From contig NC_090736.1 of assembly GCF_036898095.1 (NCBI RefSeq), forward strand, positions 11,142,976-11,206,975: 64,000 nt of DNA, written 5' to 3'. How positions within the stretch are numbered: position 1 is the first letter of the stretch; each line of letters opens with the position of its first letter. The position numbers were made by a program, and so were the translations under genes. This document shows positions 1-11,105 of this stretch, in pieces. The notes under the pieces are model-generated. The model did not search any database, was not told the origin of the DNA, and was given only the letters and a program-made list of their open reading frames with translations. The DNA comes from Palaemon carinicauda (taxonomy: Eukaryota > Arthropoda > Malacostraca > Decapoda > Palaemonidae).

Positions 1-660
1 GCTTAGCTTCCCTAGCTCGCACCTGAAGTGGTAGTATGATGCCGCCACCTTCTCCCCTGCGGTCTATAAGACAAGACTTGTTTCGGCAGACCGTAGGCTG
101 AAGAATAGATATTCTTCTGCCACCTAGGATGGCGCCGATATTGTAACGAAGTTTCACCCTTGTTTGGAAATGGTGGCAATCCTGCATCCTTCTCCTGACA
201 TAACATACAAGACCCTTTCCCTGTCCCTCTGTCCTTTAGCGATAGCCCAGCCATCGCATTTCTGTGGCCGTCGTCCTACAATCTCCCCGCTTGCAGGGTA
301 GATCGTGGTGCCGGCCGGGCCCCTACATAGGCAGCTTGATAGCCGCTCCGACTTTCCCCTACAGACGCAAGGCTCCGGGAAAGGTTGTGCCGGCTGCCGG
401 TGGGAGAGCCTTTTGTCTTTGAGTGTTCTTCAGTCCTCCCTTGGACTGCCATCCACATCCCTGAACCCGGCAGCGACCGGCAATAGATCTTGTGGCTGGA
501 TGGAAGCCTGAATGATTCATTCACCCCTTCCACTTGAACCCTCATTCTGGAGGAAGGCAGTAGGAGTAATATAACTACACCCTTATTTATTGTACTAAAA
601 ACTACATTAATCTGGACCGGTGCCGTCAGGAACTAGCCTAGCCAGCAACATGCCGGCTGA
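1..660. repeat. Inverted leader arm of DIRS-A1 (left copy)
   Basis: This stretch reappears in reverse complement at about 2745-3440. Shared landmarks are the block beginning CGCACCTGAAGTGG near position 20, the GGAGGAAGGCAGTA block near 550 and the CTGGACCGGTGCCGT block near 613. A third, direct copy of its first 110 bases lies at about 5400-5515. Similar CCGGC-rich sequence precedes gag in the two minus-strand relatives at 17 and 56.5 kb, so I read it as 5' leader of a plus-strand DIRS element. No gene is visible in it. The element probably begins left of the window. Confidence 0.7.
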
Positions 661-1171
661 ACTACAATATATGCTTATACAGTAGCCAGTATTTTTGCAG
701 TATAGTACATACTACAGACAGAAAACTATAGTATATAATATACAGTAGTTTATATTTCAAAAATACCCTGTGTGTCCTTTCACAGTCTATTGTTGAGACC
801 AATTTTATATTGAAGTGAAGTATTCCTTCAATACACTGATAAAGTCATCAGTTCATAACTTACCCCACAATATTCATACTTTTATGGATGGGTAAGTATT
901 AGTATACACTAATTCTAACTCTAGAGGTTAGAACCCTTCTCTCTTGAGTTTCCCTTAATAAGGAAATTCTAACATTAATATTGGGGGAGGTCACAGCAAT
1001 TGGCTGGACAGGAGATACAAGTATGTGTCTTTCCTATTTCCTTTCTAGCTTACTATCCTAAGCTATAATGGTCAAGTTACCAATACATTTATTGCATGTA
1101 ACTTGTTTATTAAATGTGATAAATAACCCCATACTCATTTATATTTCCTATCTTCACAGAAGGAGCCAAAA
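661..1171 (+). other. DIRS-A1 leader with candidate intron and splice acceptor
   Basis: Non-coding, AT-rich leader before gag. A strong 5' splice-site match (GGTAAGTATT) lies near 890. A pyrimidine tract ending in CACAG at 1155-1159 sits 12 bases before the gag ATG at 1172. The same acceptor-then-ATG layout is present in DIRS-B and DIRS-D, so splicing of the leader is plausible. The acceptor is conserved among relatives; I could not show the same for the donor. Confidence 0.5.
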
Positions 1172-2733
1172 ATGAAGTGCGAGGTGATATACTGCAACCA
1201 CAAGAGTAAGAACTTTTGTGGACACACTATGTGTAGGACTCATGCCGCCTGCGCCATTACCACTGAAACCTTGCGGTACTGGGACCCCCAGAACTGCAAC
1301 ATCTGCTCAGCCATGGTGGTTGAGGGTTTCAACAACCCCAAGTCAGCGGAGTCGAGGGACGCAGCACAGGAAAAGCTTCGCAAATGGGTACGAGGGTTCC
1401 AGAAGAACTCTCCGGGACCATACCTTCCAAACGACAGGATGCGTAGCTTGCTGTTCCCAAAGCGGGTAGTGAAGCTGTCATGCCCCAGACATGACCCGGA
1501 CCTCCTTGCGTCCAGATTGCAATTGAGGCGGACGTCAGTGAGACGATGCAAGGCATGGACATCCACCAGGAGGAAAGGATGTCTGAAGTGTCTGCGGACA
1601 CAGAGAAGGATCTCCTTAGGGACAATCCCGAGGAGGAGTCTACTCTACCTCCCGGAGGAGAAGAAGTTGATTCGTCGGAGGTGGAGAAGTCCCTTTCACC
1701 CGTGCTGGCACCAGAGCCAAAACCATCTACATCTTCAGCTCCTACCCCTCCATTGGATGCCATGGACCAGGCAATTTTGGCTCATATTACCACTCTAATG
1801 GAGAATCTTCGCAAAGAGAGCGAAGCACGTGAAGCAAAGCTCACAAGAGAGCTCCATGAAGTGACACGGACCACCGCCTCCCGAGGGTCTTACAAGCGAC
1901 CCAGAGTTCAGGACCTGCCAGCCTGATCCGAGACTAATCCCTGGAGGTACGCGGAGTACCTGCTAATTACCAATGGCAAACTCTACATCTCAAAGAAGAT
2001 GGGAGCCGTCCCCCTAGACGACATTCAGTTCTGGCCGAGCTTCAATGCTTACCCTGACTGCTTCATTTGACTGAAGCATGAGCCAGCGTCAAAGGAGGAG
2101 ACGGAACCGAAGGTCATGGTTTTCGGCCACAAGGCACAGGCTCTTTTGTCGAGTAGCCTGAAGAAAACGGGTTATACCAACTCGAAAGTTTCTTGATTGA
2201 GCAAGAAACACCCTACCTTTCTTGCGTCTGCTTCCAGAGCCTTCCCCTTTATGTGGAAGGCATTCCAGTCTGTTACCAAGGCAGTTGAGGCAGGCAAACC
2301 ATGCCCTATACTAGAGGAGTGTAGGCCTCTGTCGTTAGCCCTGCCCATGGATGAGAAGGAATGGAAGGAGGTCCACCTGACCTTCTCTGTAGGAAAGCTA
2401 GATGAAGATATCGAGGGACGGCAGTTCAGCAAGAATCTCCCTAAGCTGTCAAATTTTCTCTTGCGTAGGGAGCAAGAGACGAAAGAGAGGCATGCCGACC
2501 CCTGTCCCTCCAGAACTGCATCGAGATGTGTGCAGGCCACAAAAGCACCCCAGACATGCTCACGATCCTGGCCAAAAGGCATATGGCCACCTTAGTAAAG
2601 GAACTGTACGCCTTCATAAAGGCTAGGCGAGCCTGTAGGGAGTTCGTGTTTGCTGCTGCGACAGTAAAACATGAACCCAGGAAGCTAATTTCTTCCAACA
2701 TCTGGGGTAAAAACCTCTTCCGGAGTGAAGCGG
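1172..2733 (+). pseudogene. DIRS-A1 gag, decayed
   Basis: Translation resembles the gag proteins of DIRS-B and DIRS-D along its length. It has the N-terminal Cys/His cluster (MKCEVIYC, then C-R-T-H), the block LRKWVRGFQKN, and further on SKKHPTF, KPCPILEECRP, ARRACREFVFA and LISSNIWGK. It is not functional. A frameshift lies near 1490-1550, in-frame stops are at 1924, 2068 and 2194 (all TGA), and another frameshift lies near 2530-2590. The match ends at about 2733, where inverted leader sequence begins. The RG-rich tail and all of pol are absent from this copy. Confidence 0.88.
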
Positions 2734-2744
2734 TCATGCCGCCG

Positions 2745-4130
2745 GCTGAGTTAGAAACCGACAGCACCGGTCCAGCCGGCAGTATAGTACCTGGCTGCAC
2801 TAGCTGACAAAGAGAGAGAAAGCATGGAGTGAAGGGCTGCCTTATGAAAATGTATGTTTACAATAAATAAGGGTGTAAGTACTTAACCTTACTGCCTTCC
2901 TCCAGAGTGAGGGTTCAAATGGAAGGGGAGAATGCATCATTTAGGCTTCCATCCAGCCACAAGATCAGTTGCCGGTCGCTGCCGGTTTCAGGGATGTGGA
3001 TGGCAGTCCAAGGGAGGACTGAAGAACACTCGACAGTAGAGGGGTCTCCCACTGGCAGCCGTCACAGCCGGCACAACCTTTCCCAGAGCCATGCATCCAT
3101 AAGGGAAAGACTGAGTGACTATACAGCTGCTTATGTAGGAGCCCGGCCGGCACCACAATCTACCCGGCAAGCGGTGAGATTGTAGGACGACAGCCACAGG
3201 ATTGCGATAGCTAGGCCATCGCTAAAGGACAGAGAGGGACAGGGAAAAGGGTCCTGTATCAAGTGTAGAAGAAGGCGGACAAGAGTGAAACTTTGTTTCA
3301 GTATCGGCGCCATCCTAGACGGCAGAAGAATATCTATTTTTCAGCCTAGGGTCTGCCGAAACAGGACTAGTCTTCTAGACCACAGGGAAGAAAGTGGCGG
3401 CATCATACTACCACTTCGAGTGCGGCCTAGGGAGGCTTAGCCTCCTGTGCCGACAGCTCTAACCCGGCAGGGGAGTGACTACTCGCCCTGCTGCTCGGCC
3501 GCCGGCAGAAAGGCTGAATACTCTGAAGCTCTGTTGAAAAATCAAAGCCGGGATACTCGCCGGCAAGGGTGGGAGACAGAAAACACTAGCCTAGTCAAGC
3601 CAGAGTGAACTACTCTATGGCAAGACTAGGATAGGGTTGTCGCCTATGGCGGCACTCAGAGGGAAGGAGGGATTACCCTTAAATCTCCACAGGTGATGAG
3701 TATCGAGTTATATAACTAATTCTAGGAGATATACTATCTCCCGTTGAATTGATAAAACGATACATGAGGGTAAACGGGGATAATGTATGAAAGTATACTA
3801 AAGCGCATAGGCTAGGTAGCCTAGCGCGGGGCGAGATCATGGTTACCTAAATCGCCGAAACTCTAACGTATACGATCGACATAAAGATGAGGAAATTTGT
3901 ATGCATATATATATATCTACTAGAATAATTGAGCCTAAATAGCTTTCATAATTTATTAATGCTATTACAACCGGGAATGTTGTTGTGCTAACTAAATAAC
4001 ACATGCATAACGAACGACAGCGCCCATGGTGCCTCCGGTGACCGGCCAAGCTCCATAACACATTAAATTAAACTAATTTTACTCTGAAGCAGGAGCTAAA
4101 GAGTATACTGCACACTGTAAAGAATCTTTG
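2745..4130. repeat. Inverted leader arm (right copy) of DIRS-A1
   Basis: The first 700 bases are the reverse complement of 1-660, and the remainder pairs with about 4570-5400. The distal part, around 3985-4090 (CTAACTAAATAA followed by a CATGCAT-like block), also resembles the far end of the DIRS-B leader at 18750-18850. This arm therefore corresponds to leader of a minus-strand element. Together with the gag at 1172-2733 it makes a foldback: leader, gag, inverted leader. No coding sequence is seen. Confidence 0.7.
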
Positions 4131-4136
4131 GGCTCA

Positions 4137-4500
4137 GGCCATGTCATCCTGATGGAAGGTTCCTTCAAGTAGCTTCCTAGGGTATATTTAACTACAGTGA
4201 TATTCCCAGAGAATTTACCTATAGGTTTCCAGGAGTCTAACTCCTGGCACGAATATCCTTAAAATTTCTCTCAAGGATATCGCATATCAGGGGATGTATA
4301 TCTTGATACGACACATAGCAATCTTCACCCCGAATAAAGTTTTCGCTTCGAGGGGGAAAGTGGTAAAAATAGAAGGGGAGCCGTTATCAAGGTACCCTTC
4401 CTCCGTTACTACCTTGAGTATCTGGATGGCGCCATCATCGCCGCCATGGTTTATTCCTTCAACTGTAGCGCTACTAGCTCGGTGATTTTCCTGTTTGCTC
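4137..4500 (+). repeat. 5' ITR of DIRS-A2
   Basis: Begins at the outer tip TTTGGGCTCAGGCC followed by ATGTCATCCTGATGG. The body is the reverse complement of 8938-9323. The same ITR body family flanks DIRS-B at 9686-10020 and 19005-19334. The tip is one of the two halves joined in the ICRs at 7925, 8845 and 10097. Confidence 0.75.
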
Positions 4501-5552
4501 TTGTATTTAAGCTCGTGTATTTGGATTTATCATGCAATCTCCAGCCTCTTCTGCCTCTGGATAGTTGAGTAATTGATCTTTACATTGTATAAATTTTAGC
4601 TCTTGCCTCACATTGAAATTAAGCCAAATTAAGTTAAATTTAGTGGAAGAGCTGTTGCCTGAACCAGAGGCGTCATGGGCGCTGTCGTTCGTAACGCACG
4701 AGTTATTTAGTTAGCCAGAACGACTTTCCCGGTATAAATGGCATGAAAATCTAATAGCTATTCAGTCTTCATCGTTAGGAGTTAATTATATTACGCCGAT
4801 TGTATTTGTAATAGTTTCGGCAATTTAGGTAACCGAACCTTGCTTACGCTAGGCTTCCTAGCCAAGGCATTTTAGTTTACTTTCATGCATGATATAATAG
4901 ACATTCCTAGTGTTATTAAATTTAAATGAAGCTATTTAGGCAATTTATACATGTAAGATACATTGACTGAATATAAATTTTCCTCTTCTGAGATCGTATA
5001 CGAGAGTTTCGATGATTAAGGTAGTCGATTCTCGCCCGCCACTAGGCTACTAGCCTAGTAACTTTAGTACACTTTCATAAATGTTCCCCGGTTACCCTCG
5101 TGTATCGTTTTATCAATTCAGGCGGAGATAAATATCTCCTAGAATTATTATATAAATCGTTCCAGTGGAGATTTAAGGGTAATCCCTCATTCCCTCTGAG
5201 TGTAGCCTTAGGCTACAACCCTAGTTGGTCGTGCCTCGAGTTATCATTCAGGCAGGACTAGGCTAGGGTTTTCTGTCCCTTCCCTTAGCCGCGGATAGCA
5301 GGTTTTGGGTTTCGGTCAAAACCTCAGAGTATATAGTCTTGTGCCGGCAGCTGGCCGGCAAGGTGAATAGTCATTCCCCTGTCGGATTAGGCTGCCGGCA
5401 TAGGAGGCTAGACCTCCCTAGGCCGCACCTGAAGTGGTTGTATGATGCCGCCACCTTCTCCCTACGGTATAGGAGACTAGTCCTGTGCTCGCAGACCCTA
5501 GGCTGATGAAAGGGATTTTGACGAAGGAAAAATCTATTTCTGGGGAGAGACC
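4501..5552 (+). other. DIRS-A2 leader (inverted copy of 3340-4130)
   Basis: From about 4570 to 5515 this segment is the reverse complement of about 3340-4130, giving a palindromic pair of leader arms around the ITR at 4137-4500. The last 110 bases repeat positions 1-110 directly. No coding sequence is seen. It ends where RT sequence resumes at about 5553, so gag and most of RT were deleted from this copy. Confidence 0.65.
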
Positions 5553-6976
5553 TGTGACGCCCGTTCAACAACTACGCCTAGAAGGTGTCCAGGTGGTAGA
5601 CTACCATGACGATTGGCTGGTGTGGGCAGCATCCGAGACGGAATTCATGCAAGTATCCAAGAAAGTGATCCAGTTCCTGGAACATCTGGGATTCAAGATC
5701 AACATAAAAAATCTCGACTATCTCCAGCTCAAGAGTTTCAATGGCTAGGAATACATTGGAACTTGAAGTCACACCGTCTCTCCATTCCACCAAAGAAGAG
5801 GAGAGAAATAGCAGGATCTGTCAAGAGACTAATGAAATCCGGCAGGATATCAAGACGTCAACAGGAGAGAGTGCTGGAATCCCTTCAGTTTTCATCAGTG
5901 ACAGCCCGGTGCTAAGAGCACAACTATAAGATGCGTCAGGAGTCTGGAGAAGATACGCATCAAACGCTCGAAGAGAACTAAGAATACCGATACAGACTCA
6001 ACTACGATCACTTCTCAAGCCATGGTCAAAGGCCAAGAACCTGAAGAGGTCTGTGCCTTTACAACCACCTCTACCTTCAGACATCATCCACAGGGACGCA
6101 TCAAAGGAAGGATGGGGAGGTCACTCTCACCAACGGAAAGTCCAAGGGACTTGGTCCTCTCTATTCGTGACCTTCCACATCAACATTTTGGAAGCCATGG
6201 CAGTCTTTCTCACGCTGAAGAAATTGTCTCCTCACCATTCTGTCCACATAAGACTGATTCTGGACAGCGAAGTGATAGTGAGATGTTTGAATCGTCAAGG
6301 TTCAAGATCACCCCAAATCAACCAAGTGATGTTGGTCATCTTCTGCTTGGCGGAGAAGAAGAGATGGCATTTATCAGCAGTTCACCTTCAAGGATTCTGC
6401 AATGTGAAGGCGGACGCTCTATCCAGGCTCTCGCCGATAGTCAGAATGGTCCCTAGATGCAGGATCATTCTCCTTCATCTTACGTCAAGTCCTAAGACTG
6501 CAGATCGACCTCTTCGCGACGAGAGACAACAAGAAACTACCTCGTTATGTGGCCCCATACGAGGACCCGCTAGCGGAGGCGGTGGATGCCATGTCCCTCG
6601 ACTGGAATGGATGGACCTGCATTTACCTGTTCCCTCCAACCAACCTCCTGTTGAAGGTCCTCAACAAGCTGAGGTCCCTTCAGGAAACGGAAGCTCTAGT
6701 GGCTCCCAAGTGGCCGACGAGCAATTGGTTCCCTCTAGTATTGGAACTGAAGCTGAGGCTGGTCCCTCTGCCGGACCCAGTACTGATTCAAGTACAGAAG
6801 TCGATTGTCTTCGCTTCATCACAGAAAACCCAAACCCTTCATCTCATGATTTTCTCTCCTTAGCAGTTAAGAAAAGGTTTGGGATCTCGAGAGACAGTAT
6901 AGACTACCTAGAAGAATTTAAGTCTAAATCTACCAGAAGACAATATGAGTCGTCTTGGAAGAAGCGGGTTGCTTGA
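5553..6976 (+). pseudogene. DIRS-A2 pol remnant: RT end, RNase H, MT-like, recombinase start
   Basis: RT resumes just before its catalytic loop, which reads YHDD where relatives have YLDD. A stop and frameshift follow near 5746. RNase H then reads well from 6053: HRDASKEGWGG, FHINILEAMAVF, LILDSEVIVRCLNRQ and ADALSR give the D-E-D-D set. After ADALSR a net frame change, apparently a 2-base deletion near 6440, moves the ORF into the recombinase frame. This ends in the start of the recombinase N-terminal domain (STRRQYESSWKK). The DAM-like domain (DLFAT, DAMSLDW, FPP, APKWP) continues in the other frame at about 6500-6760. Recombinase catalytic residues are absent. Confidence 0.85.
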
Positions 6977-7924
6977 AACGGTATGTGGTGGCGGCAGGTC
7001 GTGTGCTAAATCCTGTCGCTTAGTGCTGCGAGGAACAGTGTATTGATTGGGACTGTTTAGAATCGGGAGAAAGTGTTGACACTTAGTGTGCAACATGAAA
7101 AGATAAGTGTCACCAAGGTAGTACTATGGACTGTTCCAGTTATTAAAGGTGAAGAAACATAGAGATAACACTTGTGCTGTGTGTTTTTACACAGTGTGAA
7201 GAGACAGTCATTCACAGAAATGCATATTAGAAAATTATCAAATTTTCAGTTTTGTGGAAATAATTATGTTCCCTTTCAGGTGAAAATAACCATTTCTGGT
7301 CTTGTCTGTTTAAATATGTTTCTTTTGCATTCTCTAGCGTTATATTAACTCTATGCTATGTATGTTGAATTGCTATTTATTTGTTACCAATAAATGATTG
7401 ATTGGTATTTGCATCTTATTTCGCCCCAAATTTGAATTAATAAAGATATACGAGAGTATTATTCAACCCTTGATAATCTGCATATGGACATGTGAACAAA
7501 ATGGGTAGCTTTGTTCTAACATGAATACAACCTTCCTCTGCCTACGTATACTTTTTCCTACACGGGTACAAACCTGTCTGATTTTGCATACAGCAAATCC
7601 TGTATGCTCTGAAGGCTATGTTGGCTCAGAAAAACTTTTGTTTGTATTAGAGTACAAATTTTGACTGGCTTGCCATACAGTGAGTCCTGCATGCTCTTGT
7701 TGCTATGTTTGTTCATATGGTATATGCAAACCTCGAGACTTTTTCCTAAGTCTAGTATGACTCTTCCCTGCAGGGGGCAGGAAGCACTAACATAGTTCAT
7801 GATTAGAAGTAATGACGTATAACGGTAACGTCATATGTCTCTATGGTCTAAATGACCAAGGAAATATTGTCCTGAGGTTAAGGCAAATTAAGAAAATCCA
7901 CAGATATAATGCTCTGGTAACCTT

Positions 7925-8016
7925 CCATCAGGACGACATGTCCTGAGTCCCAAAAACAGATTTTGAACGAAGCGAAAAATCTATTTTTGGGTGAGATAGC
8001 CATGTCGTCCTGATGG
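7925..8016 (+). repeat. ICR of DIRS-A2, first copy (92-bp palindrome)
   Basis: Near-palindrome. The left half begins CCATCAGGACGACATG and continues to an A-run; the right half runs from CTATTTTTGGGTGAGATAG to a CATGTCGTCCTGATGG end. The two halves carry the two different ITR tip types (TGAGYCCAAAA and GGGTGAGATAG), separated by about 24 bases including GAACGAAGCGAAAAAT. This is the internal complementary region of a DIRS element, in a duplicated copy. Confidence 0.7.
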
Positions 8017-8844
8017 ACCCAGTGACACTATGGACTGTTCCAGCTTCTAAAGGTGAAGAAACATAAAGTTAACACTTGTGCCATGTGTTTTTTACACAGT
8101 GTGAAAAGATAGTCATTCACAGAAATGTATATTAGAAAATTTATTAAATTTTCAGTTTAGTGGCGTTTACTATCGTTTCCTCTCAGGTGAAACAAGTATT
8201 TCTGAGCTCGCCTGTATTTTTATGTTTCCTGTTATTCACTAGCATTTTTTGTGTTACTATAAAATGTATGTTGAATAACAAATTTTTTGATTACCAATAA
8301 AAAATTGATTGGTATTTGCATCTTATTTCGCCCCAAATTCAAATAAATAAAGATTTGTACGAGCATTATTTATTTATTCCCCTTTCATCTGCATATTAAC
8401 ACGAGAACAACTGTAATAACTTCGTTCTTACATGTAGACAAACCTTTTCTGTGTATACATACCTTGTTTCTACACGGATACATACTTGCCTGTTTTTGCA
8501 CACAGCTAACCCTGTATGCCTTGGAGGCTATAGTGGTTTATATAAACCTTTGTTCGTATTGGGAATACAAACTTCGACTGATTGGGTATACTGTACAGTG
8601 AGACCTGTATGCGTTTTGTTACTAGGTTTGTTCATATGGAATATGCAAACCTTGAGACTTTTCCTGAGTCTGGTATGACTCTTCCCTGTAGGGGGCAGGA
8701 AGCACTAACATAGTTCATGATTAGAAGTAATGACATGTAACGGTAACGTCATATGTCTCGAAGGTCTGACCGACCAAGGAAATATTGTCTTAAGGTTAAG
8801 GCACAATTGGAAATCCACAGATACATTAATGCTCTGGTAACCTT

Positions 8845-8937
8845 CCATCAGGACAACATGGCCTGAGTCCAAAAAAATGGATTTTGAGCGAAGAGAAAAA
8901 TCTATTTTTGGGTGAGATAGCCATGTCGTCCTGATGG
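8845..8937 (+). repeat. ICR of DIRS-A2, second copy, next to the 3' ITR
   Basis: Same palindromic layout as 7925-8016, with small differences (GGACAACATGG; GAGCGAAGAGAAAAAT in the centre). It lies directly inside the 3' ITR at 8938-9353, which is the canonical position of the internal complementary region in DIRS elements. Confidence 0.75.
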
Positions 8938-9353
8938 CTCCGCCCTAAGTTTTATGAAAAGGCCTTAGCAAGATCTTTCCCGAAACTACTGTATCTGTAG
9001 CACCTTGCTCAACGCTACAAGGAATAAACATGGCGGCGACGATAGCGCCACCTAGATACTCAAATAGTAACGGAGGAAGGGTACCTTATTAACGGCTCCC
9101 CTTCGTTTTTTGCCACTTTCCCCATCAAAGCGTAAACGCTATTCGGGGTGAAGATTGCTATGTGGCGCGTCACGACTACGTCCTCTGATATTATGCGATA
9201 TCCTTAAAGGGAAACTTTAGGGATATTCGCAGCAGGAGTTAGAATTCTGGAGACCTAAATGTAAATTCTCTGGGAATATCACTGTAGTCAAATATACCCT
9301 AGGTAGCTACGTAAAGGAACCTTCCATCAGAACGACATGGCCTGAGCCCAAAA
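8938..9353 (-). repeat. 3' ITR of DIRS-A2
   Basis: Reverse complement of 4137-4500 over about 350 bases. It ends in the tip CCATCAGAACGACATGG then GAGCCCAAAA. A short AAAT-repeat and the (TA)n array begin immediately after the A-run of the tip. Confidence 0.75.
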
Positions 9354-10020
<667 letters not shown>

Positions 10021-10096
10021 CAGCTTCTTGCTAATCTCCATGATACAGCAGGACAGGGCGGGGCCTGAAAGGCTGGACTAGAATAGACGGGAGGGT

Positions 10097-10188
10097 CCAT
10101 CAGGACGTCATGGCTATCTCACCCAAAAATAGATTTTTCGCTTCGCTCAAAGTCCGTTTTTTGGGCTCAAGCCATGACGTCCTGATGG
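10097..10188 (-). repeat. ICR of DIRS-B (92 bp)
   Basis: The first 36 bases are the reverse complement of the 3' tip (9650-9685). The last 30 are the reverse complement of the 5' tip (19335-19364) with one difference in the shared core. Between them lies a short centre containing TTTTTCGCTTCGCTCAAAG. The ICR therefore equals the complement of the two element ends joined together, as the DIRS circular-intermediate model requires. Confidence 0.85.
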
Positions 10189-11105
10189 AAGTGTACCAGA
10201 GAATTAATGTATCGTGGAAATTTTCCCCTTTTTATGCAAGTGCCAAGGGCTTCGAATAGAGGTATGTAACGTCCTTGCTAGAGTTTCCGTGAAGATCCAG
10301 CTTCCTAACCCCCTGGCCCCCTGGCAGAGAAGTCCTGGTGGACCATACCAATATCTCGAAGCGATCATTGAAGGGCTACTCACCCTGCAGAGAGTTCGTG
10401 CAGGACTCGGAGACAAGACATAAGGTTAATATTCGGGTAGGAATATTATCAAGCATAGGTAAGTGATAAATATTTACTACACTCCCTGGAGGAGAGATCA
10501 ATCTGGTCTCGAAGGCAGGACGAAGGTAAGTATTCAGGTAGGAATATTACCACAGCATGAGTGAGTATATAATACAGTATATCTATATTATTCTTCTCTT
10601 TCAAAAGGAAGGGGTTAAATGAAACTATGACAATCATATATTTCATAATAAATAATAGGAGCGGAGAGAGACGCACATGTAATAAAATAGACATTTTATT
10701 TCATAGATTGCAGAATATTGTGATAACAATTGCAATAATAAATGTAAAGTTAATTTACAAAAATAAAGAATAATGTACATGGAAAATAAAAGACTTCAAT
10801 CTTGAATCTGAAAGAAATTTCCCTTTTAGAAACACAAGTTCCCGAGGAACGTCAGTCTTTTTCAAAGAAAAAACACATCATGCCCTAGAGCATGTGGCAC
10901 TCATGTGAAGTCTATGACATTTCACCTCGATAAGAACAGTCTATTAGAAACACTAAGTGTCCATGAAATCACTATGTATCATAAGAGGGTCAACACAGGC
11001 ACCCGTAGAGTTAAAGTCCCAAGTAACTCACTGTTCTATGCAGAGTTAAACGGCAGGTTTCATAACACTACCTGCGGCTACCACGAAATGTTTAACTTCA
11101 TGCAC
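10189..11105 (-). other. 3' untranslated region of DIRS-B
   Basis: No supported gene. The part next to the ICR (ACCAGAGAATTAATGTATC, read in reverse) matches the end of the 3'-UTR units of DIRS-A2. Several stretches contain GGTAAGTATT-like motifs (about 10459, 10525) and AT-rich sequence. The 69-126 aa ORFs here have no recognisable domain. Confidence 0.5.

Larger units (their letters stand above)
7123..8937 (+). repeat. Tandem pair of about 904-bp 3'-UTR + ICR units
   Basis: Two direct copies begin at ACTATGGACTGTTCCAG (7123 and 8027) and run in parallel to an ICR palindrome each (7925-8016 and 8845-8937). Shared landmarks are ACACTTGTGC, TTACCAATAAA, ACTCTTCCCTG and GCTCTGGTAA. The copies differ at scattered positions. 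The end of each unit, read in reverse, matches the sequence next to the ICR in DIRS-B (10189-10230), so the unit is 3' untranslated DIRS sequence plus ICR. No genes are seen. Confidence 0.8.
4137..9353 (+). mobile_element. DIRS-A2 retrotransposon, plus strand, internally deleted
   Basis: The element is bounded by inverted terminal repeats at 4137-4500 and 8938-9353. They match over about 350 bases, including the CTCCTCCGTTACTA-like and CACCCCGAATA blocks. Order inside: leader (4570-5515), RT tail, RNase H, MT-like domain and recombinase N-terminus (5553-6976), a duplicated 3' untranslated segment (7123-8937), then the 3' ITR. Gag, most of RT and the catalytic part of the recombinase are missing. 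It is a dead clade-1 DIRS copy with its termini preserved. Its 3' end abuts a (TA)n array and, beyond that, the 3' end of DIRS-B. Confidence 0.75.
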
